Both the position numbers and the translations under genes were made by a program. Below, in pieces: positions 1-9,083 of a stretch of DNA of 64,000 nucleotides (within the stretch, counting starts at the first letter, position 1; each line of letters opens with the position of its first letter). A model generated the notes under the pieces. The model made no database searches and was not told where the DNA came from. It saw only the letters and a list, made by a program, of their open reading frames with translations. This DNA comes from Massilia putida (GTDB lineage Bacteria; Pseudomonadota; Gammaproteobacteria; Burkholderiales; Burkholderiaceae_D), in assembly GCF_001941825.1 (NCBI RefSeq), contig NZ_CP019038.1, positions 868,001-932,000 on the forward strand, read 5' to 3'.

Positions 1-1152
1 GAAGCCGAGCGCCTTCATCTTCTGGATCACGTCGCGCCACTGCGCGGGATCCGGCAGGCGGAACGGGTGGATCTCGCCCGACCACACGACGACGCGCTTG
101 CCGCCGACGGTCAAGGAGTACTGGTCCCAGCCGACTTGTTGCGGCGCGCGTGCCGGCTTGACGGCGGCGACGTCGCCCGCCCGCTCGGCCAGCACGGCCG
201 GCGATCGCACGCCCGCCGCGACGCCGGTCAGGGCCCGCTTCGGCGTCCACGTCTGCAAGCCGTCGTCGCTGTCCGCCCGCCACGCGTGGCCGGCCGCATC
301 GGCGAAGACGGCGCGCCAATGCCCGTCGGGCAGGCGCACGAGGCTGGCGCCGGCGGCCGCCGGTCCCCAGGCGTCGACGGCGCGTTCCACGGTCCACGGA
401 CCGCCGACGTCGCGCGCCCGCGCCAGCGCGAGGAGGCCGTCGGCGCGCCGGCGCACGAGAGCCACATAACCGTCGCCATCGACGACGATGGCCGCATCGT
501 CGTGCGTGTCCTGCAAGCCTGCCAAGGGACGCGGCGCCGGCCAGCGGGCCAGGCCGGCGTCGGGCGCCAGCAGCACCGGCCGATACGGCGCCGCACCACC
601 GTGGGACAACGCCACGACGAGCGTCAAGCTGCCGTCGCGCGCGCGCAGCCAGCGCGGCGTGCGCACGGGCCCCGGCATCGGCACGGACCGCACGTACGTC
701 CAGTGTTTGAGGTCGGGCGAGCGCGCCAGGCCGATCCCGCTGCCGTCGCCGTCCGCATACGCGACCCAGTACGCGCCGTCGTGGCGCGCGATCGCCGGGT
801 CGCGCAGCACGCCGCGCGGCGGCGCGTACGCTTCCGACGCCTGCGTGACGAATCGCGTCCCGTCGTCCGAGCGGAACACGCTCAACCGGTCCGGCAGGCC
901 CGGCGCGACGGCGGCCATCAGCCACACGGTATCCGCCGCCTGCCGGCGGTCCTGCGCCGGGGCCGCCGTGCCGGACGATTGCGGAATGCCCAGTTCCTGC
1001 GCGGCGGCCGCCATGCCGACGATGGCCGCGCACAGGCCGGCGAGAATGTGCGCCGCGACGCCGACGCGCCACGCGGCGCGGTCGCGGCAGCACTTCACGG
1101 CGACGGCAAGGCCGGCGCGCGGCGGCGCGCGCCGTGGGATGGAACTGGGCAC
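1..1152 (-). CDS. GH43-like propeller + GH35 beta-galactosidase fusion (3' end off the window)
   Basis: Open minus-strand frame of 384 codons with no stop before the left edge. The GTG start at 1152 has an AGGAG box 7 bases upstream. Residues ~1-45 are arginine-rich then hydrophobic and end AAAAQ, a probable Sec signal. Residues ~60-320 look like a five-bladed GH43/GH32-type propeller: [18 protein letters not shown], then [10 protein letters not shown], typical blade motifs. From ~340 the text [20 protein letters not shown] followed by FRLP and [13 protein letters not shown] is the start of a GH35 beta-galactosidase barrel. The GH35 catalytic part lies beyond the window. It is divergent from the receptor at 1385, suggesting degradation of a galactose- and arabinose-bearing glycan in the periplasm or at the surface. 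Family calls come from visible motifs only. Confidence 0.8.
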   Translation of the reverse strand, partial: MPSSIPRRAPPRAGLAVAVKCCRDRAAWRVGVAAHILAGLCAAIVGMAAAAQELGIPQSSGTAAPAQDRRQAADTVWLMAAVAPGLPDRLSVFRSDDGTRFVTQASEAYAPPRGVLRDPAIARHDGAYWVAYADGDGSGIGLARSPDLKHWTYVRSVPMPGPVRTPRWLRARDGSLTLVVALSHGGAAPYRPVLLAPDAGLARWPAPRPLAGLQDTHDDAAIVVDGDGYVALVRRRADGLLALARARDVGGPWTVERAVDAWGPAAAGASLVRLPDGHWRAVFADAAGHAWRADSDDGLQTWTPKRALTGVAAGVRSPAVLAERAGDVAAVKPARAPQQVGWDQYSLTVGGKRVVVWSGEIHPFRLPDPAQWRDVIQKMKALGF

Positions 1153-1262
1153 CGGTTGTCTCCTTTGATTGTGCAGCGCGCACGCGATGAGCGCGGATGC
1201 GTGCCGCCGTCCATATTGTGCCGCCTGCGCGAGCGCCGTTGTCGGTTCGCCATGCAAGCGCT

Positions 1263-1279
1263 CAATAACGTGATTATTG
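1263..1279. promoter_or_regulatory. Inverted repeat in the GH35-fusion/receptor divergon
   Basis: CAATAA-N5-TTATTG, perfect 6-base arms, AT-rich inside a GC-rich background. It lies 106 bases before the receptor start and 111 before the GH35-fusion start. The position suits an operator shared by the two divergent genes. The protein that would bind it is not identified. Confidence 0.35.
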
Positions 1280-1384
1280 CCGCGATCCGGCCGGAAGACC
1301 GGTTCGCGGCGCGATCCTTGGCGCTACCATGCCCCCGTCAATATGACCCTACGAGAAGTCGATAACAACATGGAGACAACAACG

Positions 1385-4300
1385 ATGCGTTCACCTTCCC
1401 ACTCCCGGGCCCTTCATCCTCTGGCACGCCGCACCGGCGTCAGCCTCGGCGTGCTGGCCATGCTCGCCTCGCTGCACGCGCACGGCCAGGAGACGGCGGC
1501 CGCCGCCGACGCCGCCCCGGCCGCGACGACAACCGCCGACGGCAAATCGACGGACAGCGTCGTCGTCGTGACGGGCTTTCGCGCAAGCCTGAACAGCGCC
1601 CTGAACACGAAGAAGAACAGCGACGGCATCGTCGACGTCATCAAGGCCGAGGACATCGCCAAGTTCCCCGACGCGAACCTGGCCGAATCGCTGCAGCGCG
1701 TGCCCGGCGTGGCGCTGGCGCGCGGCGACGGCGGCGAAGGCAAGCAGATCACCGTGCGCGGCCTGAACGCGGGCTTCACGCGCGTGCGCATCAACGGCAT
1801 CGAGGGCGTGGCGGCGACGGGCGCGTCCGACATCAACGGCAGCACCAACCGCGGCCGCGGCTTCGACTTTTCCGTGTTCGCGTCCGAACTGTTCAACAGC
1901 CTGGAAGTGCGCAAGACGTCGGAAGCGGACATCGAGGAAGGCTCGCTGGGCGCCACGGTCGACCTGCGCACGGCGCGCCCGTTCGACTTCAAGGGCCGCA
2001 CGTTCAGCATCGGCGGCCAGGAAAGCCACAACTCCCTGTCCGGAAAGACGCAACCGCGCGTGACGGCGCTGCTGTCGGACCGCTGGGACACCGGCTACGG
2101 CAAGGTCGGCGCGCTGCTGTCGGCCGCGTACTCGAAACGCCGCGCCACCGAGGAAGGCTACGAGGCCGTGGAACTGCTTTCCGCGAGCAATGACGGCGGC
2201 TTCTGTTCGCCGGTCGGGGTGACGCCGCAGAACCCGGGCAACGACGCCGTCAAGGGCATCACGGCGACGACGTGCGGCACCGGCATGCCGCGCACGCTTG
2301 ACCCGACCGCGTACAACAACGTCATGGGCCGCAAGGACAATTACGGCGGCACGGTCGCGAATCCGGCCCCCGGCTCGGGCGCGTTCGCCCCGCGCATCCC
2401 GCGCTACCGCCGCTCGCAGACGGACTACGAGCGCACCGGCATCACCAACTCCTACCAGTGGCGCAATGCGGACAGCGAATTGAATCTGGACCTCATGTAC
2501 GGCAAGTTCGCGAACAAGCGCTACGACAACTACATCGAGGCGATCTCGTTCGGCCGCAACCTGGGATCGAACGGCAAGCCGCAGACGTCGATCCTCGACG
2601 CCCACTTCGACCAGAACGGCAGCTGGGACTACGGCAAGTTCAACGGCGTCGACGTGCGCACGGAAGGCCTGCTCGACGTCTTCACGACCAAGTTCCGCCA
2701 GCACGTGCTGTCCGGCAGCCACAAATTCAGCGACACCGTGAAGGCCGACTTCATGGCCGGCAACTCGAACTCGAACCTGAACGAGCCGATGCGCGCCACC
2801 GTGCAGTTCGACGCGCCAAACGTGAACGGCTTCGCCTGGGACTTCCGCGACAACCGCAACGTCCCGACGCTCAACTTCGGCATCGACGTGGCGAATCCGG
2901 CCAACTTCCAGTTCGCCCCGCAGGACGCCGCCGGCAACGTGCGCGGCATGTTCGTGGGCCGCTACCTGGACACGACCAACAAGCTGCAGACGCAGGCCGC
3001 CAACCTGCACTGGGAAATCAACGACCACCTGACGAGCCACGTCGGCATCTCCAGCCGCAAGAACATCTGGACCAACTACGAGATCGGCGACAGCGCCAAC
3101 GCCGTGGCGCTGCCGGCGGGCGTGTCGATGGCCGACATCTCGCGCCAGATCAGCGGCTTCGGTTCCGGCCTTGGCGGAACCGGCGTGCCGTCGTCGTGGG
3201 CCGCGGTCGACCTGCCGAAATTCCTCGGCGTCGTCAACACCGAGTGCCACTGCGACGCGGTCCCGGGTTCGCAGTACAACTACCTGAACCAGACCAACCG
3301 CCGCGTCGAGGAAAAGATCGACGCGTTGTACGGCATGGTCGACTTCAACTACGACTTCGCCAACATCACCTGGCGCGGCAACGTCGGCGTGCGCGGCGCG
3401 GAAACCACCGCCACCTCGACGGCGATGATCAACGTGCAGGGCAAGCTGCAGCCGAATACGGGCACGAAGAAATACCGCGACTGGCTGCCCGCGTTCAACC
3501 TGACGGCGCAGCTGCCGAAGGACGTGTTCCTGCGCTTCTCGGCCGGCAGGACACTGTCGCGCCCCGAGTACACGGACCTGGCCCCGAACGCCACCGTGTC
3601 GCCGATCTCGCAATCGGTCTCGATCGGCAACCCGAACCTCGACCCGATCCGCGCCAACACCTACGACCTGCAGGCCGAGTGGTATTACGCGAAGAACGCG
3701 ATGATCTCGCTCGGGCACTTCCGCAAGGACATCAAGAGCTTCATCCAGAGCGTCAACGAGCGCGTGCCCTACAACACGCTCGGCCTGCCCAACGAACTCC
3801 TGATCCTGAACGGCTGCTCGCTGACGGGCGCCCCGATCTGCCAGACCTTGCCCACGACGGAAGTCAACGTGAGCCGCAAGGTCAACACCGCGGGCGGTCC
3901 GCTCAAGGGCTACGAATTCAACCTGCAGGCGCCGTTCAGCTTCCTGCCCGGCCTCTGGAGCAATTTCGGCCTGCTCGCGAACGCGACGCGCGTGAAGTCG
4001 CGCATCACGTACATCACGCGCGTGGACAACCCGGCCACGCCGCAGAACGAGCAGCTGACGCAGGTCGCGGACTTCACGGGCCTGTCGCCGCGCACGCACA
4101 ACCTCACCCTGTACTACGAGGATGCGAAGTTCAGCGCGCGCGTGTCGGCGGCGCACCGCTCCAGCTACATCTACGCGGTGCTGGGCGACGTGGCCGGCCA
4201 CGACTACACGATGGTGGACGGCTCGACCAATATCGACATGAGTGTGTCGTACAACATCACGCCGCAGTTGCGCCTGTCGCTGGAAGGCCAGAACCTGAAC

Positions 4301-4402
4301 GACACGCCGCTGCGCTACGGCCGCGACACGCAGCGCAACGACACGCTGCTGTACGTGCACTCGGGCCGCTCGTTCGTGCTGGGGCTGAACTACAAGTACT
4401 GA
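1385..4402 (+). CDS. TonB-dependent receptor (Xanthomonas/Caulobacter type)
   Basis: Outer-membrane, TonB-energised importer of a ligand too large for porins, probably an oligosaccharide. The ATG at 1385 is chosen because GGAGAC sits 7 bases upstream; an in-frame ATG at 1277 lacks this and would lengthen the signal implausibly. The 1005-residue product has a signal peptide (~1-35, ending AHGQ), a TonB box (VVVVTGF, ~60), a plug domain with KFPDANLAESLQRVPGV and ITVRGL motifs, then a beta-barrel ending in an aromatic (NYKY). It is divergent from the GH35 fusion, which probably acts on the same substrate. The sugar cannot be read from the sequence. Confidence 0.92.
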   Translation: MRSPSHSRALHPLARRTGVSLGVLAMLASLHAHGQETAAAADAAPAATTTADGKSTDSVVVVTGFRASLNSALNTKKNSDGIVDVIKAEDIAKFPDANLAESLQRVPGVALARGDGGEGKQITVRGLNAGFTRVRINGIEGVAATGASDINGSTNRGRGFDFSVFASELFNSLEVRKTSEADIEEGSLGATVDLRTARPFDFKGRTFSIGGQESHNSLSGKTQPRVTALLSDRWDTGYGKVGALLSAAYSKRRATEEGYEAVELLSASNDGGFCSPVGVTPQNPGNDAVKGITATTCGTGMPRTLDPTAYNNVMGRKDNYGGTVANPAPGSGAFAPRIPRYRRSQTDYERTGITNSYQWRNADSELNLDLMYGKFANKRYDNYIEAISFGRNLGSNGKPQTSILDAHFDQNGSWDYGKFNGVDVRTEGLLDVFTTKFRQHVLSGSHKFSDTVKADFMAGNSNSNLNEPMRATVQFDAPNVNGFAWDFRDNRNVPTLNFGIDVANPANFQFAPQDAAGNVRGMFVGRYLDTTNKLQTQAANLHWEINDHLTSHVGISSRKNIWTNYEIGDSANAVALPAGVSMADISRQISGFGSGLGGTGVPSSWAAVDLPKFLGVVNTECHCDAVPGSQYNYLNQTNRRVEEKIDALYGMVDFNYDFANITWRGNVGVRGAETTATSTAMINVQGKLQPNTGTKKYRDWLPAFNLTAQLPKDVFLRFSAGRTLSRPEYTDLAPNATVSPISQSVSIGNPNLDPIRANTYDLQAEWYYAKNAMISLGHFRKDIKSFIQSVNERVPYNTLGLPNELLILNGCSLTGAPICQTLPTTEVNVSRKVNTAGGPLKGYEFNLQAPFSFLPGLWSNFGLLANATRVKSRITYITRVDNPATPQNEQLTQVADFTGLSPRTHNLTLYYEDAKFSARVSAAHRSSYIYAVLGDVAGHDYTMVDGSTNIDMSVSYNITPQLRLSLEGQNLNDTPLRYGRDTQRNDTLLYVHSGRSFVLGLNYKY

Positions 4403-4416
4403 TCGCCCCCGGCCAG

Positions 4417-4449
4417 GCGCTTTCCCGCGGCCCCGCCGCGGGAAAGCGC
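4417..4449 (+). terminator. Strong hairpin after the receptor gene
   Basis: Perfect 14-bp stem (GCGCTTTCCCGCGG and its complement) with a CCCCG loop, 15 bases after the receptor stop. No U-tract follows, so it may be a stabilising or factor-assisted 3' end rather than a classical intrinsic terminator. Confidence 0.6.
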
Positions 4450-4507
4450 GAACCTTGGCGCGCGGCGATCTGGTATGCTCTCCGTTTTCCGACATCGCTT
4501 GCGCGTC

Positions 4508-4888
4508 ATGTATACCCTGTCCCGCGTCACCCCCGTCCTGCGCATCTTCGACGAAGCGAAGGCGCGCGAATTCTATATCGATTTCCTCGGCTTCAAGGTC
4601 GATTGGGAGCACCGCTTCGAGGGCGGCGACTACCCCGTCTACATGCAGGTCTCGCTGGGCGACTGCGTACTGCACCTGTCCGAGCACTACGGCGACGGCA
4701 GCCCGGGCGCGTCGATCCGCGTCGCCGTGCGCGACCTCGACGGCTATCACGCCACGCTGCTGGCCAAGGAATTCAAGTATTCGCGCCCCGGCATCCAGAC
4801 GATGCCGTGGGGGACGCGCGAGATGACGATCCGCGATCCGTCGCATAACCGCCTGTCGTTCGAAGAACCGGTAACGCCCGAGGCTTGA
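4508..4888 (+). CDS. Glyoxalase/bleomycin-resistance fold protein
   Basis: 126-residue VOC-superfamily protein (one glyoxalase-type domain). Seen: N-terminal TPVLRIFDEAKAREFYIDFLGF, the central LGDCVLHLSEHYGDGSPG, and the C-terminal MTIRDPSHNRLSFEEP, the usual strand that carries the last metal ligand. The start at 4508 (MYTLSRVTPV) matches where the fold begins; an upstream ATG at 4475 would add a basic tail without family support. Proteins of this group are often annotated as bleomycin-resistance homologues, but the true substrate is unknown. It stands alone between the receptor hairpin and the PhzF gene. Confidence 0.85.
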   Translation: MYTLSRVTPVLRIFDEAKAREFYIDFLGFKVDWEHRFEGGDYPVYMQVSLGDCVLHLSEHYGDGSPGASIRVAVRDLDGYHATLLAKEFKYSRPGIQTMPWGTREMTIRDPSHNRLSFEEPVTPEA

Positions 4889-5011
4889 CGCCCGACCGGT
4901 ACAGTTTGCGCCGGACCGGCGATACAGTGCCGGTCACATTTCGCCGACTGTTCCTGTCCCCGCACGGCGCCGCCACGTAGACTCGTCGCATCTTCACACC
5001 GCGAGATCCCC

Positions 5012-5884
5012 ATGGCACGCCACCCGTTCAAAACCGTCGACGTCTTCACCGCCATCCCGTTCCAGGGCAATCCGCTCGCCGTCGTCTTCGATGCGGACGA
5101 CCTCTCGACCGCGCAGATGCAACGGATCGCCAACTGGACGAACCTGTCCGAAACGACGTTCGTGCTGCGGCCGACACAGGCCGGCGCCGACTACCGCGTG
5201 CGCATCTTCACGCCCGGCGCCGAGCTGCCGTTCGCCGGCCATCCCACGATCGGCACCGCGCACGCGCTGCTGGAAGCGGGCGCGATCGCCCCGCGCGGCG
5301 GCCGCATCCATCAGGAATGCGCGGCGGGCCTGGTCCGGCTGGACATCCGGCATGCGATCGACGGCGCGCGCTGGCTGTCGTTCGAGCTGCCGCCGCACAC
5401 CATCACGCCGCTGGACGACGCCGCCGCCGCCGAACTGGCGCAGATCCTCGGCACGCCGCTGGTGGCGCCGCCCCGCCTCGTCGACGCCGGTGCGCGCTGG
5501 GTCGTCGCGCAGCTGCCGGATGCCGCCGCCGTGCTGGCCGCCACGCCGGACCTTTACCGCATGAAGGCCCGCGACAAGGACAGCGGGAACACCGGCGTGA
5601 TCGTCTTCGGCCCGCACGCCGCCGGCAGCGCCGCACGCATCGAAGTGCGCGCCTTCGCCCCCGCGCACGGCATCGACGAGGATCCCGTCTGCGGCAGCGG
5701 CAACGGCGCCGTCGCGGCCTACCTGCGCCATACGGGCCAGGTCGACGCGTTCGGATCGGACTTCCTGTCCAGCCAGGGCGCGGCGCTCGGACGGGCCGGC
5801 ATCGTGCGCCTGACCATCGGCGCCGCTGCGATCGGCGTCGGCGGCAATGCGGTCACCTGCGTGGACGGCCATCTGGCCTTTTGA
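5012..5884 (+). CDS. PhzF-family isomerase/epimerase
   Basis: 290 residues, the usual PhzF length, with two diaminopimelate-epimerase-like halves. Seen: the N-terminal FKTVDVFTAIPFQGNPLAVV signature, the Glu of NLSETTFVL that serves as the catalytic acid/base in PhzF, the FAGHPTIGTAH loop, and the second-half EDPVCGSGNGAVAAYL. Family members isomerise small metabolites by proton shuttling. Most, like this one, stand outside phenazine clusters and have unknown substrates. The start has GAGAT 6 bases upstream. No neighbouring biosynthetic genes suggest phenazine production here. Confidence 0.9.
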   Translation: MARHPFKTVDVFTAIPFQGNPLAVVFDADDLSTAQMQRIANWTNLSETTFVLRPTQAGADYRVRIFTPGAELPFAGHPTIGTAHALLEAGAIAPRGGRIHQECAAGLVRLDIRHAIDGARWLSFELPPHTITPLDDAAAAELAQILGTPLVAPPRLVDAGARWVVAQLPDAAAVLAATPDLYRMKARDKDSGNTGVIVFGPHAAGSAARIEVRAFAPAHGIDEDPVCGSGNGAVAAYLRHTGQVDAFGSDFLSSQGAALGRAGIVRLTIGAAAIGVGGNAVTCVDGHLAF

Positions 5885-5963
5885 TCGGCCTTTTGATCGC
5901 GCTTGATCGGGCGCCGCGTTCCGGCTACGCTGGCGGCTTCGCTCACGACATCGAAGGACGAAC

Positions 5964-6314
5964 ATGGCAACGGATCGCAGCTTCATCGACTATGTCGCGG
6001 AAGTGGTGGGACTGGGCGCGCGGCTGACGCACAGGAAGATGTTCGGCGAATATGCGCTGTACGTGGACGACAAGGTGGTCGCCTTCGCCTGCGACGGCAG
6101 CCTGTTCGTCAAGCCGTCCGAGGCCGCTGCACGCCTCGCGCCCGACCTGCCGCAAGGGCCGCCCTACCCCGGCGCGAAGGATTATCCGGTCGCCGACGAA
6201 TTGCTCGACGATCCGGAAGCGTTGCGCCGGCTGCTGCTGGAAACGGCGGCGGCCATGCCCCCGCCCAAGCCGAAAAAGCCTGCTGGCACCCGCACCAAAC
6301 GGGCGCCGCGATGA
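5964..6314 (+). CDS. TfoX/Sxy N-terminal domain protein
   Basis: 116 residues containing only the TfoX N-terminal domain (THRKMFGEYALYVDDKVVAFAC, then LFVKPSEAA), followed by a proline/lysine-rich basic tail (PPPKPKKPAGTRTK). The C-terminal TfoX domain found in the Haemophilus and E. coli competence regulators is absent. Single-domain versions are common in proteobacteria and their role in competence is unproved. Monocistronic, between phzF-like and GH43 genes. Confidence 0.85.
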   Translation: MATDRSFIDYVAEVVGLGARLTHRKMFGEYALYVDDKVVAFACDGSLFVKPSEAAARLAPDLPQGPPYPGAKDYPVADELLDDPEALRRLLLETAAAMPPPKPKKPAGTRTKRAPR

Positions 6315-6388
6315 ATGTTAGTTATCGATATCATTTCGTACGGAAGCTGTGCTAGCATGACGAACTTTCCACTTCATCCACGACACCG

Positions 6389-7354
6389 ATGCGCGTTCCA
6401 GTCCGTTACCTTGCCGCCCTGATTCCCGCCTTGTCGATCGCGTGCGCCGCGCAGGCGACGACGCCGCCGGTGGGCCGTCCCATCTCGTCCCGTTTCAACG
6501 CCGACCCGTCGCCCCACTGGTTCCCCGCCGCGAAAGGCTTTTATCTGTATGCGACGGACGACGCGTCGAACTCCGGCAAATACTGGGATTCCGTGACGTG
6601 GCGGCTGTACACGTCGCCGGACATGACGACGTGGCGCGACGCCGGCGCGCCGCTCGCCGTCACCGTGTTCAAATGGGCGCGGCCGGGCGCCAAGGCCTGG
6701 GCTCCGGAGGCTGCGTACCGCAACGGGAAGTATTATTTCTATGCGCCCGTCGGCGGCGACAAGATCGGCGTCGCCGTGTCCGACCGGCCCGACGGCGGCT
6801 TCGTCGACGCCCGCAACGATCCGCTCGTCGATCGCGAGCGCGACGTGAATGCGGGCGACGAGCCGATCGATCCGGCCGTGTTCGTCGACAAGGACGGGCA
6901 GGCGTATATGTATTTCGGCACGCGCGTGCCGAAGGTCGTGAAGCTGAAGCCCGACATGATCTCGCTGGACGGCCCGATCCGGATCGTCAAGATCGACGGC
7001 CTGCCCGCGTCGGACCCGAGGAAGAAATACGGCGAGGCGCCATTCATGCACGAGCATGACGGCACCTATTACTTCACGTTTTCGTCCGGCTGGCCGGGCC
7101 AGATCCTGTACGCGACGGCCAGTTCCCCGCTCGGCCCCTTCACCTACCGGGGCGTCGTCATCGACTACCTGAAGATCTCGACGAACCACCAGGCCATCCT
7201 CGAACACGACGGCAAGAGCTGGGTGTTCTACCACGACGCCCTGCTGCCGGGCGGCGGCGGCTACCGCCGTTCGATCGCCATCGCGCCGCTGGAATACGGC
7301 GCGGACGGCTCGATCAAACAGGTGGCGGTGACGCCCGGCCAGCCGAACGACTGA
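6389..7354 (+). CDS. Exported GH43-family glycoside hydrolase
   Basis: 321 residues with a Sec signal (ends AAQA, ~22) and a single five-bladed propeller. The likely catalytic triad is visible: Asp in FNADPSPHW (residue 39, general base), Asp in IDPAVFVDKDGQAYMYFG (pKa modulator) and Glu in GEAPFMHEHDGTYYFTF (acid). This layout fits arabinofuranosidases or xylosidases acting in the periplasm. The promoter region 6315-6388 is AT-rich with a TATCGATA palindrome. It is separate from the nearby GH2/GH43 operon but probably serves the same side-chain removal. The precise sugar specificity is not deducible. Confidence 0.88.
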   Translation: MRVPVRYLAALIPALSIACAAQATTPPVGRPISSRFNADPSPHWFPAAKGFYLYATDDASNSGKYWDSVTWRLYTSPDMTTWRDAGAPLAVTVFKWARPGAKAWAPEAAYRNGKYYFYAPVGGDKIGVAVSDRPDGGFVDARNDPLVDRERDVNAGDEPIDPAVFVDKDGQAYMYFGTRVPKVVKLKPDMISLDGPIRIVKIDGLPASDPRKKYGEAPFMHEHDGTYYFTFSSGWPGQILYATASSPLGPFTYRGVVIDYLKISTNHQAILEHDGKSWVFYHDALLPGGGGYRRSIAIAPLEYGADGSIKQVAVTPGQPND

Positions 7355-7368
7355 CCGGGTCCGGCGCG

Positions 7369-8133
7369 TCAGGCGGCTGTCTTGCCGGACAGGCGCTTGA
7401 GGCGCTCCAGCGCGCTCTCGCCGGCGGTCTCCGGCTGGCTCACGGACTTGCGGATCGCATCGAGTTCCGCCTGCTGGTCCAGCGGCTTCTGGCCGATGTC
7501 GGCGACGATGCGCAGGCCCGACGCCTCGTTCGTCACGGCCTGGGCGCGGCGCGTCAGGGCGGAGAGGGCCGTCGAGTTGCCGTGCATGCTCGTCAGGCCG
7601 TTCAACTGTTCCTGGCGCTCGATGCGCAGTTCCTGCAAGTCCTTCTGGGCCTTGGCCGCGGCCAGCGCCTGCATCGCCTTTTTCGCCTGGGCGTCGAATT
7701 CGGCCAGCTGCCTGGACAGCGCGTCGACGATCTTCTGCAGCTCGTCCATATAGGCCTTCGCATCCGCTTCTTCCTGGATTTCCTGCGGCAGGCGCGCCTT
7801 GTTCGCTTCCAGCTCGTCGCAGAACATCGTCACGGTCGCTTCCGAGATCGTGCCGGCAGCCAGGCGCTCGGCCAGCTTTTCGGCGGCCCGTTCATCGCCC
7901 GCGATCAGGTTCTGCAGGTTCACGACGTCGCCGTGTTCCTTGTCGAACGACGCGCGCGCCGTCGCCAGCAGTTGCGCGGTCTCGCGCAGCGTGGCGACCA
8001 GGCGGTCGCGGTCCGCCTCGGTCGCGGTCTCGGGGTCGAAGTTGGCGATGACTTCGGCGATGCGGTTGCCTAAAGCGCCGAAATGCTTCGTGACCAGCCG
8101 TGCGGTCAGGCCCCATCCACTAGCGTTGCTCAT
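7369..8133 (-). CDS. Coiled-coil protein, PspA/IM30-like (tentative)
   Basis: 254 residues, almost entirely charged alpha-helix. Heptad-like stretches run through KAYMDELQKIVDALSRQLAE and KKAMQALAAAKAQKDLQELR, with no signal peptide or membrane span. The start at 8133 (MSNASGWG) follows a GGAACA ribosome site; longer readings run into the non-coding spacer. The overall plan resembles PspA/IM30 membrane-stress proteins. It follows a DUF2491 gene, as the PspA-like yjfJ neighbours the DUF2491 gene yjfK in E. coli. I cannot see a diagnostic PspA motif, so the family call rests on architecture and context. Confidence 0.6.
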   Translation of the reverse strand: MSNASGWGLTARLVTKHFGALGNRIAEVIANFDPETATEADRDRLVATLRETAQLLATARASFDKEHGDVVNLQNLIAGDERAAEKLAERLAAGTISEATVTMFCDELEANKARLPQEIQEEADAKAYMDELQKIVDALSRQLAEFDAQAKKAMQALAAAKAQKDLQELRIERQEQLNGLTSMHGNSTALSALTRRAQAVTNEASGLRIVADIGQKPLDQQAELDAIRKSVSQPETAGESALERLKRLSGKTAA

Positions 8134-8150
8134 TGTTGTTCCTTTCGTGC

Positions 8151-8292
8151 CTGATGAAAACGTTCTAAAAGTCAGGAACCTCGAAAAACCGTCGCGAGCG
8201 ACAGCAGTGTTGCCTGAGAAGCGCAGCTGTACGAGGAGTACAGCGGGCATCGCAAGGCGACAATGCAACGCGCAGCAGGTTTTCCGACGTTC
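8151..8292. repeat. Structured intergenic element between DUF2491 and coiled-coil genes
   Basis: The spacer holds a perfect hairpin GCTGTAC-GAGGA-GTACAGC flanked by near-repeated pieces: GTTGC and GCAAC, and CGACAGCAG and CGCAGCAGG. It looks like a small mobile palindromic repeat of the kind scattered between genes in betaproteobacteria. No coding potential is visible. It splits an otherwise tight minus-strand operon. Confidence 0.5.
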
Positions 8293-8293
8293 C

Positions 8294-9079
8294 CTACTGG
8301 ATGACGATGCGTTCCTGCTCCACCGGGATGCCGATGACGAAGTCGACATGGATGCCGCGCTTGCCCGCGTCGCCGTCGACGCTCTCCACGATCTCCGTCG
8401 TGATCAATAAATATTCGCGGCTGCCGTCCGCCAACTGGCGCACGTACGGCATGAAATACATCTCCTGGCGCAGGCCGCGCATGCCCCCGGCGTCGTCGAT
8501 GCGCGTCTCACGGCCATGGAACGGGGCGACGAATTGCGCGTCGGGGGCGCCGGCGTCGCAGGTGTAATCCAGGCGGTCTGCGGTACCGAAGACGGTTTCC
8601 AGTCCGGCCGCGTCCAGCATGTCGGCCAGCTGTTCGCGCCACAGCGTATAGCCCGCGTCACCCAGCCCGTAGCCCGCGGTGCCCATGTACGCGTCCTGGT
8701 CGTCGGCCGTCTCGGGAATCACGCGCGCCAGCTGCGTGCAGTACAAGACCTCGGCCACCTTGCCGTCGTCGCCGCAGAACACTTGCAGGAATTTTTCCTT
8801 CGCGTCGCCCTCGCCCTTGTCAAGGTAGAGGCGGTACAGTTCCGTGTCGGGCTCGAGGCGGATCTGCGACACCGCGAGGATGCGCGTGTCGGCGGCCGAC
8901 GGCTGCGCGATCAGCGAGCCGTTCGTCTGCGCGCGGATGACCGGCGACATTTGAAGCTGCACGACGCTGCCGATGCGCGCGCCCAGCGGCACGCCGTCGT
9001 CGGCGTGATGTTCGTCCTGCGTCACCCCCTTGTCGGCCGCGACGGCACGCACGTAGCTGAAGACATCCTTCCAGGCCAT
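8294..9079 (-). CDS. DUF2491-family protein (YjfK-like)
   Basis: 261 residues, cytoplasmic (no signal or membrane span). Family features: an N-terminal segment ending in PLGARIGSVVQL, the central LYRLYLDKGEGDAKEKFLQV, and a C-terminal block MYFMPYVRQLADGSREYLLI. DUF2491 proteins have no established biochemical function. The E. coli member YjfK lies beside the PspA-like YjfJ. Here the gene starts 4 bases after the secreted low-complexity gene ends, so the two are probably translated together, and the coiled-coil gene follows. A role in envelope maintenance is an inference from this neighbourhood. Confidence 0.8.
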   Translation of the reverse strand: MAWKDVFSYVRAVAADKGVTQDEHHADDGVPLGARIGSVVQLQMSPVIRAQTNGSLIAQPSAADTRILAVSQIRLEPDTELYRLYLDKGEGDAKEKFLQVFCGDDGKVAEVLYCTQLARVIPETADDQDAYMGTAGYGLGDAGYTLWREQLADMLDAAGLETVFGTADRLDYTCDAGAPDAQFVAPFHGRETRIDDAGGMRGLRQEMYFMPYVRQLADGSREYLLITTEIVESVDGDAGKRGIHVDFVIGIPVEQERIVIQ

Positions 9080-9083
9080 CGTC

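Noticed and set aside
1391..4846. Long minus-strand frame opposite the first TonB receptor
   Set aside because: Composition is Arg/Val/Ala-rich with no motif, and the plus-strand receptor is unmistakable.
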